Shown piece after piece: positions 28,246-36,883 of a stretch of 64,000 nt of DNA. The notes below the pieces were generated by a model. It was given only the letters and a program-made list of their open reading frames with translations, was not told the origin of the DNA and searched no databases. This DNA is from Streptomyces sp. NBC_00690 (GTDB lineage: Bacteria > Actinomycetota > Actinomycetes > Streptomycetales > Streptomycetaceae), in contig NZ_CP109009.1 of assembly GCF_036226685.1 (NCBI RefSeq), positions 8,087,501 to 8,151,500 of the forward strand, written 5' to 3'. The position numbers and the translations under genes are program-made. Every line of letters starts with the position of its first letter. Position 1 is the first letter of the stretch.

Positions 28246-28599
28246 CTCGCTGCGCACTCCGCTCCTGGATTCCGTCCCCCGTGGGAGGGATAGCACAGTG
28301 CGGTGGCTCGGTGTGGCAAGAGCCCGGTGTGGCGACGAGGCGCATCACTCGTACGGGCCCGGACCGGGAGGCACCCGGGCGGCGGCCACCTCGACGACGT
28401 TCGAGACGGCCGGCCATGGGCTGCTGCTGCGACCGTATGGGCTCGCCGGCGACCGCGGCCGACGCCGCCGTTCGGTCGATGTCCGACCCTTGTCATCCCG
28501 ATGTCGAGTATCGGGTGCCAAGACGACTCCGCAAAGGGGGTATTCACTGCCGCACATAGCCGAGGGCCGGATACATGAGTGGAGCCAGGACATCCGTCG
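28246..28599. other. Intergenic region
   Basis: 354 bp with no supported gene. It contains the promoter of the second DUF11 gene. I see no clear terminator for the coiled-coil gene. Confidence 0.4.
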
Positions 28600-29517
28600 T
28601 CAGCCGATGTCCCCGGTCGTGTCGACGGCACGGGTGGCGACATCCGCGGCGCGACGTGCCGACTTGGCCTCCTTCTCCGCCGTCCGGACACGCTTCGCGG
28701 TCTCGTTCGCCTGGGACCTGGCCGCGGTCCGATCTTCGCGGGCCTGATCCAGCTGGGTTCTGAGGGTCGCGATGCGTTCTTCCGCGTCTGCGAGTCGCGT
28801 GGTGGCCCGCTCGTGTTCCTGCTCGACAACGCGGAGCGCGTGCTCCTTCTCGCCGGCCTCCGTGGCGGCGGTGCGTGCGGCTTTCCGAGCGGCCTCCCGA
28901 CGCGCCCGCTCCTTCGTCCCCTTCTTCTTCTCGGCAGATCCGATGGCAGGTGCCGACGGGGCCCTCGGTGAACCGGTGTCGGCCCCGTCGGGCGCGGAGC
29001 GTCGGGTGGTGGCCGACCGAGGAGGCGCCACTTCGGGTTCCAGTCCGGCGAACCCGATGGATACGTCCCCGGCCTTCACCAGGCAACCAGCGGCCCAGCC
29101 TTCGGCGGTCGCGGGGTCGGCGAGCACGGCACGGAGCGTACGTTCCACCTCCTGGTGCACTCCCTCCGTGACCGGTTGCCCCGCTTCCTCCGCGAGGGTG
29201 ACCGCGTTGCGGGCGAGCGTGGTGATGACCTGGTGCTGTTGGTGGCTCAGCTCCCTCAGCCGGGCGGGGTCGAGCGTGCGGTGCGCTTCCCGCAGGGCCT
29301 GCCCAAGCCGCAGAAACCGTTCGGTCTCGTCGGGGTCGTTGCGGGCGATGAGGTTCGCAGCCCATGCCGCGAGCGTCGGGCGCCGCAGCTCAGTGATCCG
29401 TCGGGCGGTCTGCTTGTCGCCCGCCTGACGGGCTTGCGCAGCGTACGCATCGCGGGCGGCGATGAACTCCGATGGCTTCATTCCGTACAACTCGGCGGCG
29501 ATCTGCTCCACATCCAC
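28600..29517 (-). CDS. Hypothetical coiled-coil protein
   Basis: 305 aa from GTG 29517, with GGAGG 8 bases upstream. The N-terminal 150 residues are helical ('IAAELYGMKPSEFIAARDAY', 'RPTLAAWAANLIAR', 'LREAHRTLDPARLRELSHQQHQVITTLA'). A Pro/Ala/Ser linker follows and then about 110 residues of Ala/Arg/Glu-rich coiled coil ('KKKGTKERARREAARKAA' to the end). No enzyme motif. Similar proteins are, as far as I recall, common uncharacterised Streptomyces proteins. It is divergent from the TerB gene, 227 bp away. Confidence 0.7.
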   Translation of the reverse strand: MDVEQIAAELYGMKPSEFIAARDAYAAQARQAGDKQTARRITELRRPTLAAWAANLIARNDPDETERFLRLGQALREAHRTLDPARLRELSHQQHQVITTLARNAVTLAEEAGQPVTEGVHQEVERTLRAVLADPATAEGWAAGCLVKAGDVSIGFAGLEPEVAPPRSATTRRSAPDGADTGSPRAPSAPAIGSAEKKKGTKERARREAARKAARTAATEAGEKEHALRVVEQEHERATTRLADAEERIATLRTQLDQAREDRTAARSQANETAKRVRTAEKEAKSARRAADVATRAVDTTGDIG

Positions 29518-29744
29518 ACCCCTAGCCTCCACCCGCTCTCCCGTACAGCCAGGTGGAACACGCGCAGAGCTGCGCACATATCCGGCTCCCGCGGGCCGGC
29601 GCTTCCCTCGGGGGCGTTGCACCGGGAGAGCGGAAGGGTTCCGCCGACGTGCCGGCCATGGAACTTCGAGTGGCGGGTAGGCGTTCTCACAGGGACGCGC
29701 GGAAGTCACGCGGACGAGCGAATTAGGTAGCCGAGGTGGCACGG

Positions 29745-30293
29745 ATGGCGATGTGGGACCGGATCAAGGACCAGGCAAAGGGCCTGCAGCAGGCGCAGGG
29801 GACACGGAGCTCCAGCGGCCACGGACGGCCGGCGGCAGGAGCCAGCGGGGGATCGAAGGCCCAGCTCGTAGGTCTGCTCAAGTCCCAGCTCGGCTCCCTC
29901 AAGACCGAGCTCAAGAGCGGTTCCTACCGCGATGCGAGCATGGCCATGTGCGCATTGGTCGCGGCTGCCGACGGATCGGTGGACCCGGCCGAGCGGCAGC
30001 ACGTGGAGTCGCTGATCCTGCAGAACGACGTCTTGCAGAACTTCCCGCCGGAGCAACTGCGCCAGCGGTTCAACAAGCACGTCGATCAATTGATGTTCAA
30101 CTTCCCGCAGGGCAAGGCCGAGGCCATGCAGGAGATCGCCAAGGCGGCCAAGAAGCCGATGGAGGCCAAGGCGGTCGTGCAGACCGGCTTCGTCGTCGCT
30201 GGAGCAGATGGCTACATCGCTCCGGCAGAGGCGCAGATCCTGCGGGAAGCCTGTATGGCACTCGGTGTGTCCCCGCAGGAGTTCGGCCTCTGA
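29745..30293 (+). CDS. TerB-family protein
   Basis: 182 aa. After a Gly/Ser-rich N-terminus it has an all-helical TerB domain with two acidic metal-binding-like turns, 'VAAADGSVDPAERQ' and 'VAGADGYIAPAEAQ'. TerB proteins belong to tellurite/stress systems associated with the membrane. This is a stand-alone copy without other ter genes. ATG 29745 sits 6 bases after GAGGTG; a GTG at 29736 is also in frame. Confidence 0.85.
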   Translation: MAMWDRIKDQAKGLQQAQGTRSSSGHGRPAAGASGGSKAQLVGLLKSQLGSLKTELKSGSYRDASMAMCALVAAADGSVDPAERQHVESLILQNDVLQNFPPEQLRQRFNKHVDQLMFNFPQGKAEAMQEIAKAAKKPMEAKAVVQTGFVVAGADGYIAPAEAQILREACMALGVSPQEFGL

Positions 30294-30335
30294 TCAAGCC
30301 CTGGGGCACGGTCGCCCAGAGCTAGCCGCGCATGG

Positions 30336-30375
30336 CCCGGTCCCCCGGCATCGATATCGATGCCGGGGGACCGGG
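30336..30375. terminator. Bidirectional terminator (perfect 40-bp palindrome)
   Basis: 20-bp arms without a spacer (30336-30355, 30356-30375), between the convergent terB-like and START-domain genes. Confidence 0.85.
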
Positions 30376-30434
30376 CTTGCTGCGTTCAACAGCGGATGTC
30401 GGACGGGACTCGACGGCCGGCTGCGGCGCGCGGC

Positions 30435-31067
30435 TCAATGCGACCGGGCGGCCTGGGCTTCAGCAGTTGTCTTCAGATCGCGCAGCCACGCTTCGAGTCC
30501 CTGGCCGAGGACCTCGGTCGCGAAGGGGACGTTCGCGTCGACCTGAGGGCCGGTGTGGGTCTCCTCGGTGCTCACCCGGACACCTCCCTTGACCTTCGTG
30601 AAGGTCCATACATGGATGCCGTCGATATGCAGCCCCTCACCGATCGCGGGGCCGGTCCAGCGGATGCAGGAGTTGCGCTTGAGCTGCTCGACGGTCGACG
30701 TGATGTCCAAACTGGTGGCGGGTGTGACGGGGTTGGGCGGTACCGGGGTCGTCCACCGGAACGCGGAACCCTCCCGCAGGGGCCCGTGGTCCAGGCGGTC
30801 CACCCGGGTTACCGGTGCCTGCCAGGACGGCCAGCGCTCGACGTCGGTCTGAAGCTTCCAAATGGTCCGCAGCGGTGCATGGATCACCGTTTCGGTGCGG
30901 TGACGGACGAGTGCGTCGGGGTCGACGCCCTCCCCACGGCAGGTGAGGGGCTTCACGGGGTGGGGCGGGGTGGCCCCGGCCGGCGTGACGGCGGCACCAA
31001 GAAGGCCGATGACGAGCGGGACGGTGAACAGGGCGGCGCGAATGCCGGTGTTGCGGATGCCGGGCAC
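30435..31067 (-). CDS. Secreted SRPBCC (START-like) protein
   Basis: 210 aa from GTG 31067 (GGGGA 5 bases upstream). Sec signal peptide ('ALFTVPLVIGLLGAAVTPAGA'), then a polyketide cyclase/dehydrase-like fold ('HRTETVIHAPLRTIWKLQTDVERWPSWQ', 'GSAFRWTTP', 'WTGPAIGEGLHIDGIHVWTF'). Such domains bind lipids or aromatic ligands. An exported version suggests a role at the envelope or in the medium. It is divergent from the TetR gene at 31404, which probably controls it. Confidence 0.82.
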   Translation of the reverse strand: MPGIRNTGIRAALFTVPLVIGLLGAAVTPAGATPPHPVKPLTCRGEGVDPDALVRHRTETVIHAPLRTIWKLQTDVERWPSWQAPVTRVDRLDHGPLREGSAFRWTTPVPPNPVTPATSLDITSTVEQLKRNSCIRWTGPAIGEGLHIDGIHVWTFTKVKGGVRVSTEETHTGPQVDANVPFATEVLGQGLEAWLRDLKTTAEAQAARSH

Positions 31068-31403
31068 GGAGTTCCCCTTGTCGGTTGGTGACGGTTCCTC
31101 TGCTGAGCGCGTGTCCGCCGTCAGTTGGGCGCCTGGTCTCTCGGCAGGCGCGCCGGGTGGTCGTCGACGGTGTTCGGCGACCCTTCCCACCAGGTTCCGG
31201 AAGGTGCGTGTTCTTGGTGGTGGGCGGGTGCCGGTTCACCGTGCGGACAGGTTGTGGTGACGGGCTGGACGGAACTCGATGAATAGAAGCTCTTGTGTTC
31301 GTTAGAAGTTATAACTCTCTGCATTGCGTGAGGTCAACGATTACGTGATGGCTTCTCACGAAACTTGGAAGCTGTAACCTCAGGGGCCAGGGAGGTGGCA
31401 GAA
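31068..31403. promoter_or_regulatory. Divergent control region of START-domain and TetR genes
   Basis: 336 bp without a gene. It is noticeably more A/T-rich at 31276-31380 and holds the dyad at 31307-31316. Confidence 0.45.
31307..31316. promoter_or_regulatory. Candidate TetR operator
   Basis: AGTTATAACT perfect 10-bp palindrome in the AT-rich gap, about 90 bases before the TetR start. Confidence 0.45.
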
Positions 31404-32057
31404 ATGCAGGAGACGGGTGCTGCAACACCGAGGGAGCGCTATCGCGCCCAGGTGCGTGCGGAGATCAAGGAACACGCCTGGGAGCAGATCGCCACGGCGG
31501 GAGCGTCCGCGCTCTCCCTCAATGCGATCGCCAAGCGGATGGGCGTCAGCGGACCCGCGCTCTATCGCTACTTCGCCAGCAGGGACGACCTGATCACCGA
31601 ACTCATCAGGGAGGCGTACCGAAGCCTCGCCGAGACCCTCCGATCAGCCACCGCCGAGGGTGCCGATCTGGCTGAGTTGGCACACGTCCTGCGCCGCTGG
31701 GCCCTGGAGGACCCCCAGCGCTACCTGCTCATCTACGGAACCCCGGTTCCCGGATATCACGCACCCGAGGACATCACCGGCATCTCCTCGGAGATCATGA
31801 CCACGCTGCTCGATGCGTGCGCGGCGCTCGCCACGGACACCCAGGAGACGCCGTTCAGCGCTCACTTGGAGAGCCATCGGCAATGGGCCGCCGGCCACCC
31901 CGCTCCGTCCGCAGCACTCCATCGGGCACTTGTCTTCTGGACCCGGCTGCACGGTCTGCTGTCGCTGGAACTGGCGGGCCACTTCGGCGGGATGGGCTTC
32001 GACCCGGCCCTCTTCTACGCGGCCGAACTGGAAGAGCTCCTGGCATCCCGGGTCTGA
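31404..32057 (+). CDS. TetR-family regulator
   Basis: 217 aa. The N-terminal HTH ('GASALSLNAIAKRMGVSGPALYRYFASRDDLITELI') is followed by a C-terminal WHG/TetR_C-like ligand domain ('YLLIYGTPVPGYHAP', 'LVFWTRLHGLLSLELAGHF'). ATG 31404 follows GGGAGGTGGCAG. It likely represses itself and the divergent secreted START-domain gene through the palindrome in the gap. Confidence 0.9.
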   Translation: MQETGAATPRERYRAQVRAEIKEHAWEQIATAGASALSLNAIAKRMGVSGPALYRYFASRDDLITELIREAYRSLAETLRSATAEGADLAELAHVLRRWALEDPQRYLLIYGTPVPGYHAPEDITGISSEIMTTLLDACAALATDTQETPFSAHLESHRQWAAGHPAPSAALHRALVFWTRLHGLLSLELAGHFGGMGFDPALFYAAELEELLASRV

Positions 32058-32226
32058 CGACGGTGTGGGACCGGGGTGGACGGGCGGGCTTGCAGGGTCC
32101 GTGACGCCGCCGGTCAGGGGAGAAAGGAGCTCGGCCACACCGGCAGGGGGCGACGACGGTGTGGGAGACCCCAATGCTCCCATCGGCCCGTTGCCTTGGG
32201 CGCAGAAGCGGCTGAGTGCGCAGGCG

Positions 32227-33240
32227 TCACAGGGGTGCGTCGGCGCGAGACACGGCGACGAAGGCAGCTTCGGTGTCGGCGACCGCCAGATCCGCATTGA
32301 TGTGGGCGCCGGCCAGAGCGCCGGCCGCGGCGGATGCGCCGACCTGTGCGGTTGGATCGGTGACGTTGCCGGCAACCCACACTCCAGGTACCTCCGTGGT
32401 GCCGGCCGTGCCGGAGGCGAAACGTCGGCCCATCCCGCCCGGAACGTCCTCCAGCGGAAGTCCCAGTCCGTCCAGGCCCTCGGTGCGTGCCTGCATCTTG
32501 GTAGCGACGGCGAGGACCCGGCGGGACACGAAACGCCCGTCGGTCAGGCGTACGCCCGCGATGTCGCCCTCCTCGTCGGCCATGACCTCCGCCACTGGAG
32601 TGTCATCGATGCGGATGTTCCGGGCGGCGAAGCGCCCGCGGGTGGGCTCGTCGAGTTCGGTGCCATGGGTGAAGTAGACGAGGTCGTCGGTCAACTGCCG
32701 GAACAGCAGGGCATGGTGAACCGAGGCCGCATTCACGGCCAGGACGCCGATGGGTTCGTCGCGCACCTCCCAGCCGTGGCAGTAGGGGCAGTGCACCACG
32801 CCGTGCCCCCAGTGCTCGGCGAGCCCGCGGACATCGGGCAGGACGTCACGCAGTCCGGTGGCGATGAGCAGGCGGCGCGCGGTCACAGTCCTGCCGTCGG
32901 TGAGGGTAACGGTGAAGCGTGGGTCTCCCGCCGTGGTGGAGGCGGCTCGGGCCACAGAGTTCACTTCGCCGTTCACGACCAGGCCGCCATAGCCGCGGAC
33001 CTCTTCGCGCCCCCTGTGCAGTAGTTCGGCTGGTGGGATGCCGTCCAGGCCGAGGAGCCCGTGTACGCCGTCGGCGGGTGCGTTGCGTGGGGTGCCGCTG
33101 TCGATCACCACGACCGAGCGGCGGGAGCGGCCGAGCATCAGCGCGCCGTTCAACCCTGCGGCGCCCCCGCCGATCACCACGGCGTCGACGGTCTCACTCG
33201 GCAGCTTGTCACTTGCGGCTGGGGTCGTGGTCACGGTCAT
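32227..33240 (-). CDS. NAD(P)/FAD-dependent thioredoxin-reductase-like oxidoreductase
   Basis: 337 aa. N-terminal FAD dinucleotide motif 'AVVIGGGAAGLNGALML', the redox pair C151-x-x-C154 in 'HCPYCHGWE', the NAD(P)-binding region 'PIGVLAVNAASV' and a C-terminal FAD-contact motif 'VPGVWVAGNVTDPTAQV'. It is smaller and looser than true thioredoxin reductase, and belongs with the CPYC group that acts on low-molecular-weight disulfides or in secondary metabolism. ATG 33240 follows GAGAGGGCG. It is divergent from the XRE-cupin gene. Confidence 0.9.
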   Translation of the reverse strand: MTVTTTPAASDKLPSETVDAVVIGGGAAGLNGALMLGRSRRSVVVIDSGTPRNAPADGVHGLLGLDGIPPAELLHRGREEVRGYGGLVVNGEVNSVARAASTTAGDPRFTVTLTDGRTVTARRLLIATGLRDVLPDVRGLAEHWGHGVVHCPYCHGWEVRDEPIGVLAVNAASVHHALLFRQLTDDLVYFTHGTELDEPTRGRFAARNIRIDDTPVAEVMADEEGDIAGVRLTDGRFVSRRVLAVATKMQARTEGLDGLGLPLEDVPGGMGRRFASGTAGTTEVPGVWVAGNVTDPTAQVGASAAAGALAGAHINADLAVADTEAAFVAVSRADAPL

Positions 33241-33370
33241 GGAGTCGCCCTCTCTTCGTGTCTGGTCCGCATGGGCTGTTCGTGTCCTGGTTCGCATGGG
33301 CCTCGGTCGTTCCGGAGGCTGCGATGGCGACGATAGGCCGGCTTGGCGTTTGGGGCATAGAATGTTGCCT

Positions 33371-33940
33371 ATGACGCAAGACAATGGCGAGCTGGAGAGC
33401 CTCGTGCGCAAGCGGATCCGAGCCCTGCGGGTGGCGCAGGGCTGGTCCCTCGCGGACCTGGCAACCCGGGCGAACGTCAGCCAGTCCACACTCAGCCGCA
33501 TCGAGAACGGTCAGCGCCGACTGGCTCTGGACCAGTTGGTCACCCTGGCCCGGGCGCTGGACACCTCCCTGGATCAGCTCGTCGAAACCGCCACCGATGA
33601 CATCGTCACCAACCCGACGATCGATGCAGCTCATGGACTCATGCGCTGGCCCATCAAGGCCGAACCCGGTCTGAGCGTCGTTCGCCAGCGCATGACGAGC
33701 CCTCCGCCCGACAGCCCCGCACGGCTGCGGGCCCATCCGGGCCGTGAATGGCTCGTCGTCCTGTCCGGCACCGCGGTCCTGCTGCTGGGCAACCGACGGA
33801 TTCGCGTGGAGACGAACCAGGCGGCGGAGTTCCCCACGATGCTGCCCCATGCCATCGGTGCCGAGGGCGGCCCCTGCGAGATCCTGGGCATCTTCGACCG
33901 CGACGCCCGCCGCGGCCATCAGCGCGGTGACGACGGCTGA
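33371..33940 (+). CDS. XRE-family regulator with cupin domain
   Basis: 189 aa. The HTH ('SLADLATRANVSQSTLSRIENGQRRLALDQLVTLARAL') is followed by a C-terminal cupin ('HPGREWLVVLSGTAVLLLGNRRIRVETNQAAEFPTMLPHAIG') that probably senses a small ligand. TAGAAT at 33358-33363 looks like a -10 box, which would place the RNA start just before ATG 33371; the in-frame ATG at 33362 is the alternative. The divergent oxidoreductase gene is the likely target. Confidence 0.85.
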   Translation: MTQDNGELESLVRKRIRALRVAQGWSLADLATRANVSQSTLSRIENGQRRLALDQLVTLARALDTSLDQLVETATDDIVTNPTIDAAHGLMRWPIKAEPGLSVVRQRMTSPPPDSPARLRAHPGREWLVVLSGTAVLLLGNRRIRVETNQAAEFPTMLPHAIGAEGGPCEILGIFDRDARRGHQRGDDG

Positions 33941-34144
33941 GACGGCCGCCGCCGCGTCATCGACCGGCCCGACCACTTCCGCATGCGCTCCGCACGACGG
34001 TGACGAGGCATCCCCACGCTCTGTGCGCAGAGCATCGGCGCTCAGGGGCATCGGCTTGCGCGTTCGGCAGCGAATGATGTCATCGTCTTGCGCACACCGG
34101 GAACCATGGTGCCGCGATGGCCTGACGCTCTTAGCGTGGATCAC

Positions 34145-35014
34145 ATGACACACCCCTCCTCGCACGCGGCACACGCTCACCCCGGCGCTCACCACACCCA
34201 CACCCCTGACTCCCACGATCAGGTGGAGCTCCTCGATCTGGATGCCGAGGTGCTCGCCGAGCACACGGATTCCATCACCGCCTGGCTGCCCCTCAAGAGC
34301 GCGCCGCGCCACATCCTCGACCTGGGATGCGGCACCGGGGCCGGTACCTTCGCCCTGCTCGCGCGCTTCCCCGAAGCACAGGTGACCGCCGTCGACGTAT
34401 CGGCCAGCCATCTGCACCGGCTACGGGCGAAGGCCGAGGAACTCGGTGTGGCCGACAGGGTGCGCACCGTGCTGGCCGATCTCGACGCGGACTGGCCCGC
34501 GTTGGGCCGACCCGATCTGGTGTGGGGATCGGCGTCGGTGCACCACATGGCCGACCCCGACCGAGCCCTCAGCAAGGTCTATGACCTGCTCTCTCCGGGC
34601 GGTCTGTTCGCCGTCGTCGAACTGGCCGGCTTCCCACGCTTCCTGCCCGACGACGCTCCGCAGGAGCGGCCCGGCCTCGAAGACCGCTGCCATGCGGCCC
34701 TTGAGCACCACCACGCCGAGCACGTGCCGCACCGTGGTGCCGACTGGGGTCCGAGACTGACCGCCGCCGGGTTCACCGTCGAGGGCGAACGCTCGATCAC
34801 CGTGCACATCGAAGGCTCCGACGACCAGTCAGTCGGCCAGTACGCACTGAGCAGCCTGAAGCGCCTGCGCGCCGGCGACGCCGACACTCTGGCCGCTGAG
34901 GACCTCAGCGCTCTCGATCGACTGCTGGACACCGACAGCCCCCAGAGCATCCTGCGCCGCCGTGACCTCGCGGTCCGTACCGAACGCACCGTATGGGCCG
35001 CACGCCGTGCCTGA
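34145..35014 (+). CDS. Class I SAM-dependent methyltransferase, His-rich N-terminus
   Basis: 289 aa. Motif I 'ILDLGCGTGAGTFALL', the acidic residue in 'VTAVDVS', 'VRTVLADLDADWP' and 'LSPGGLFAVVELAGFPRF' define a Rossmann methyltransferase. The first 30 residues contain nine histidines ('HPSSHAAHAHPGAHHTHTPD'), which could bind a metal. A Streptomyces-like -10 (TAGCGT) sits just upstream of ATG 34145, so it is perhaps leaderless. Substrate unknown. Confidence 0.85.
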   Translation: MTHPSSHAAHAHPGAHHTHTPDSHDQVELLDLDAEVLAEHTDSITAWLPLKSAPRHILDLGCGTGAGTFALLARFPEAQVTAVDVSASHLHRLRAKAEELGVADRVRTVLADLDADWPALGRPDLVWGSASVHHMADPDRALSKVYDLLSPGGLFAVVELAGFPRFLPDDAPQERPGLEDRCHAALEHHHAEHVPHRGADWGPRLTAAGFTVEGERSITVHIEGSDDQSVGQYALSSLKRLRAGDADTLAAEDLSALDRLLDTDSPQSILRRRDLAVRTERTVWAARRA

Positions 35015-35176
35015 TCGGCCACTGCCCTGACGGCCTGATATCGAATCCGGGTCGGTCCTCCCCGAGACGGTCGCGGTCACAACGCCCGACCGGCCCGGGG
35101 AGGAAGATTCCGTAGTTCCACCGACACCCCGTGCCGTGCCCGGCCACGCCGGCGGCCTCGGCCTAGATTCCCCAGG

Positions 35177-35803
35177 GTGAACGCGCTCAGCTTCTCCGCC
35201 GCCCTGATCACTTTCGTATCCGTCGTCGGTCCGCCGAAGGTCCTGCTCTCCTTCGCCCACCTGGCGCAGACGCACCCCACCCGCGAACTCCGCACCATCG
35301 CCTTCCTCTCGTGCGGCACGGCGATCCTCATCGGTCTGGCGACCAGCTTCACAGCCCCCTGGGTCCTCGACCTGTTCCACATCAGCACCCCCGCACTCCT
35401 GCTCGCCGGCGGCATCATCTTCTTCCTCTACGCCGTCGGCCTCGTCCTGGGCCTGCCCACGGGAACGGGCACACCGCACGATGACGGCGCCGACACCACC
35501 GGTGCCCTGCGTGAACTCCTCGTGCCCTTCGTCGTCAGCCCCCTGGCCATGACAGCCCTGCTCATCGAAGCAGCAGCACGCTCCGACTGGACCTGGCGCT
35601 CCACCGTCGCCGGTGCGTACGTCGCCGTGATCGCGTTGGACCTCGTCTGCATCCTCCTCCTGGAGCGCGTCCTGCGTGCCACGCACCATGCCACCGTCGA
35701 ACTGCTCGGCCGGCTTCTGGGGTTGCTCCTCGCAGCCGTCAGCATCGACCTCGTCCTCGATGCACTGGAGGCACTCGGCGTCGGCCCGTTCGACGACCGC
35801 TGA
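35177..35803 (+). CDS. MarC-family integral membrane protein
   Basis: 208 aa with about six hydrophobic helices ('FSAALITFVSVVGPPKVLLSF', 'LLAGGIIFFLYAVGLVLGL', 'LVPFVVSPLAMTALLIEAAA'). The 'GPPKV' and 'PFVVSPLAMT' elements suit the MarC/LysE-like group, whose transport role is unresolved. GTG 35177 has CAGG upstream. It is a single gene, convergent with the HxlR gene. Confidence 0.7.
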   Translation: MNALSFSAALITFVSVVGPPKVLLSFAHLAQTHPTRELRTIAFLSCGTAILIGLATSFTAPWVLDLFHISTPALLLAGGIIFFLYAVGLVLGLPTGTGTPHDDGADTTGALRELLVPFVVSPLAMTALLIEAAARSDWTWRSTVAGAYVAVIALDLVCILLLERVLRATHHATVELLGRLLGLLLAAVSIDLVLDALEALGVGPFDDR

Positions 35804-35876
35804 CCGGCCCGGGTACCTGCTCGTCGTACTGCCACGTGAGCTCCGCCGTACGCCCTGCACCCGGGTGCCCCACTCG

Positions 35877-36260
35877 TCAGGCGTCGAACCGGTGGCGGGA
35901 CGCCTCGATGTGGCCGAAGTACCGGTGGGTCCAGTCACACATTCCATCGACCGTCGCCCGGAGTGCCTGGCCCGGCTCGGTGAGCGTGTACTCGACGCGC
36001 GGTGGCACGGTGGGATGCACATTCCGCTCGACCAGGCCGTTGCGTTCCAGCATGCGCAGGTTCTGGGTGAGCATCTTGTGGCTGATGCCGTCGACCTTGT
36101 TCCGTACCTCACCGAAGCGCAGGGTGCCATCACCGAGGACCTCGATGATCAGGAGCGCCCACTTGTTGGCGACCTCCGAGAAGATCTCCCGCGCCAGCGA
36201 GTCCGCGCGGGTCAAGTCCGCCTCGTCGGGGGAGCCGTCATTGAGTTGCTTGGTCACCAT
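35877..36260 (-). CDS. HxlR-family regulator
   Basis: 127 aa winged helix ('IFSEVANKWALLIIEVLGDGTLRFGEVRNKVDGISHKMLTQNLRMLERNGLVER', 'VEYTLTEPGQAL'). HxlR proteins usually sense electrophiles or aldehydes and control a divergent gene. Here that is the RidA gene 135 bp away, with the shared promoter region between. Confidence 0.92.
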   Translation of the reverse strand: MVTKQLNDGSPDEADLTRADSLAREIFSEVANKWALLIIEVLGDGTLRFGEVRNKVDGISHKMLTQNLRMLERNGLVERNVHPTVPPRVEYTLTEPGQALRATVDGMCDWTHRYFGHIEASRHRFDA

Positions 36261-36395
36261 CTGGTTCTCCAGTCACCAAAAAGTGCGTTCTTCCCTGCCG
36301 AAGAAGACTCTCCTACGGTTCCTCAGTAACCACAAGTGACCGTGAACGCGCCGGTTCTGAGGCGCGTAACCACGGGATCTCAACAAGGAGTCAAC

Positions 36396-36803
36396 ATGGC
36401 CGTCACCCTGAAGAACCCCGAAGGACTCACAACGGTCGACCTGTACCGACAACTGTCCGTCGCGACCGGGTCGAAACTGGTCTTCATCGCCGGACAGGTC
36501 GCTTGCGACCTCGACGGCGTCACCATCGGCAAGGACGATCTCGCCGCTCAGGTCGAGCAGTGCTACGTCAACATCGGTACGGCGCTGGCGGCAGCCGGTG
36601 CGACCTTCCACGACGTGGCGAAACTGACCGTCTATCTCGTCGACTGGACCCCCGACAAGATGCCCCTGCTGAGGGAAGGGATCGCCCGGGCAGCGGCCAA
36701 GCTGGGCACCCTCCCGACCCCGCCGCTCACCGGCATAGGAGTCGCAGCCCTGGCCGGGCCCGACCTCCTCGTCGAAGTCGAAGCCACCGCGATCATCGAC
36801 TGA
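36396..36803 (+). CDS. RidA (YjgF/YER057c) family protein
   Basis: 135 aa. Typical features are 'FIAGQVACDLDGVTIGKDDLAAQVEQCYVNIGTALAAAGATF', 'KLTVYLVDWTPDKMPLL' and 'PPLTGIGVAALAGPDLLVEVEATA'. RidA proteins hydrolyse reactive enamine/imine intermediates. Subfamily members with Val in place of the usual catalytic Arg near the C-terminus may do other chemistry, and this one shows 'LLVEVEATA' where RidA has '.VEIE..A'. ATG 36396 has AAGGAG 6 bases upstream. Probably regulated by the divergent HxlR protein. Confidence 0.9.
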   Translation: MAVTLKNPEGLTTVDLYRQLSVATGSKLVFIAGQVACDLDGVTIGKDDLAAQVEQCYVNIGTALAAAGATFHDVAKLTVYLVDWTPDKMPLLREGIARAAAKLGTLPTPPLTGIGVAALAGPDLLVEVEATAIID

Positions 36804-36883
36804 ACCCGTCTTCCTGCACCACGGATCGGCGACTCCACCGACCGCAACGCCGCCCGTCCGAAACAGCCGGGTGTCGAAGCGGG

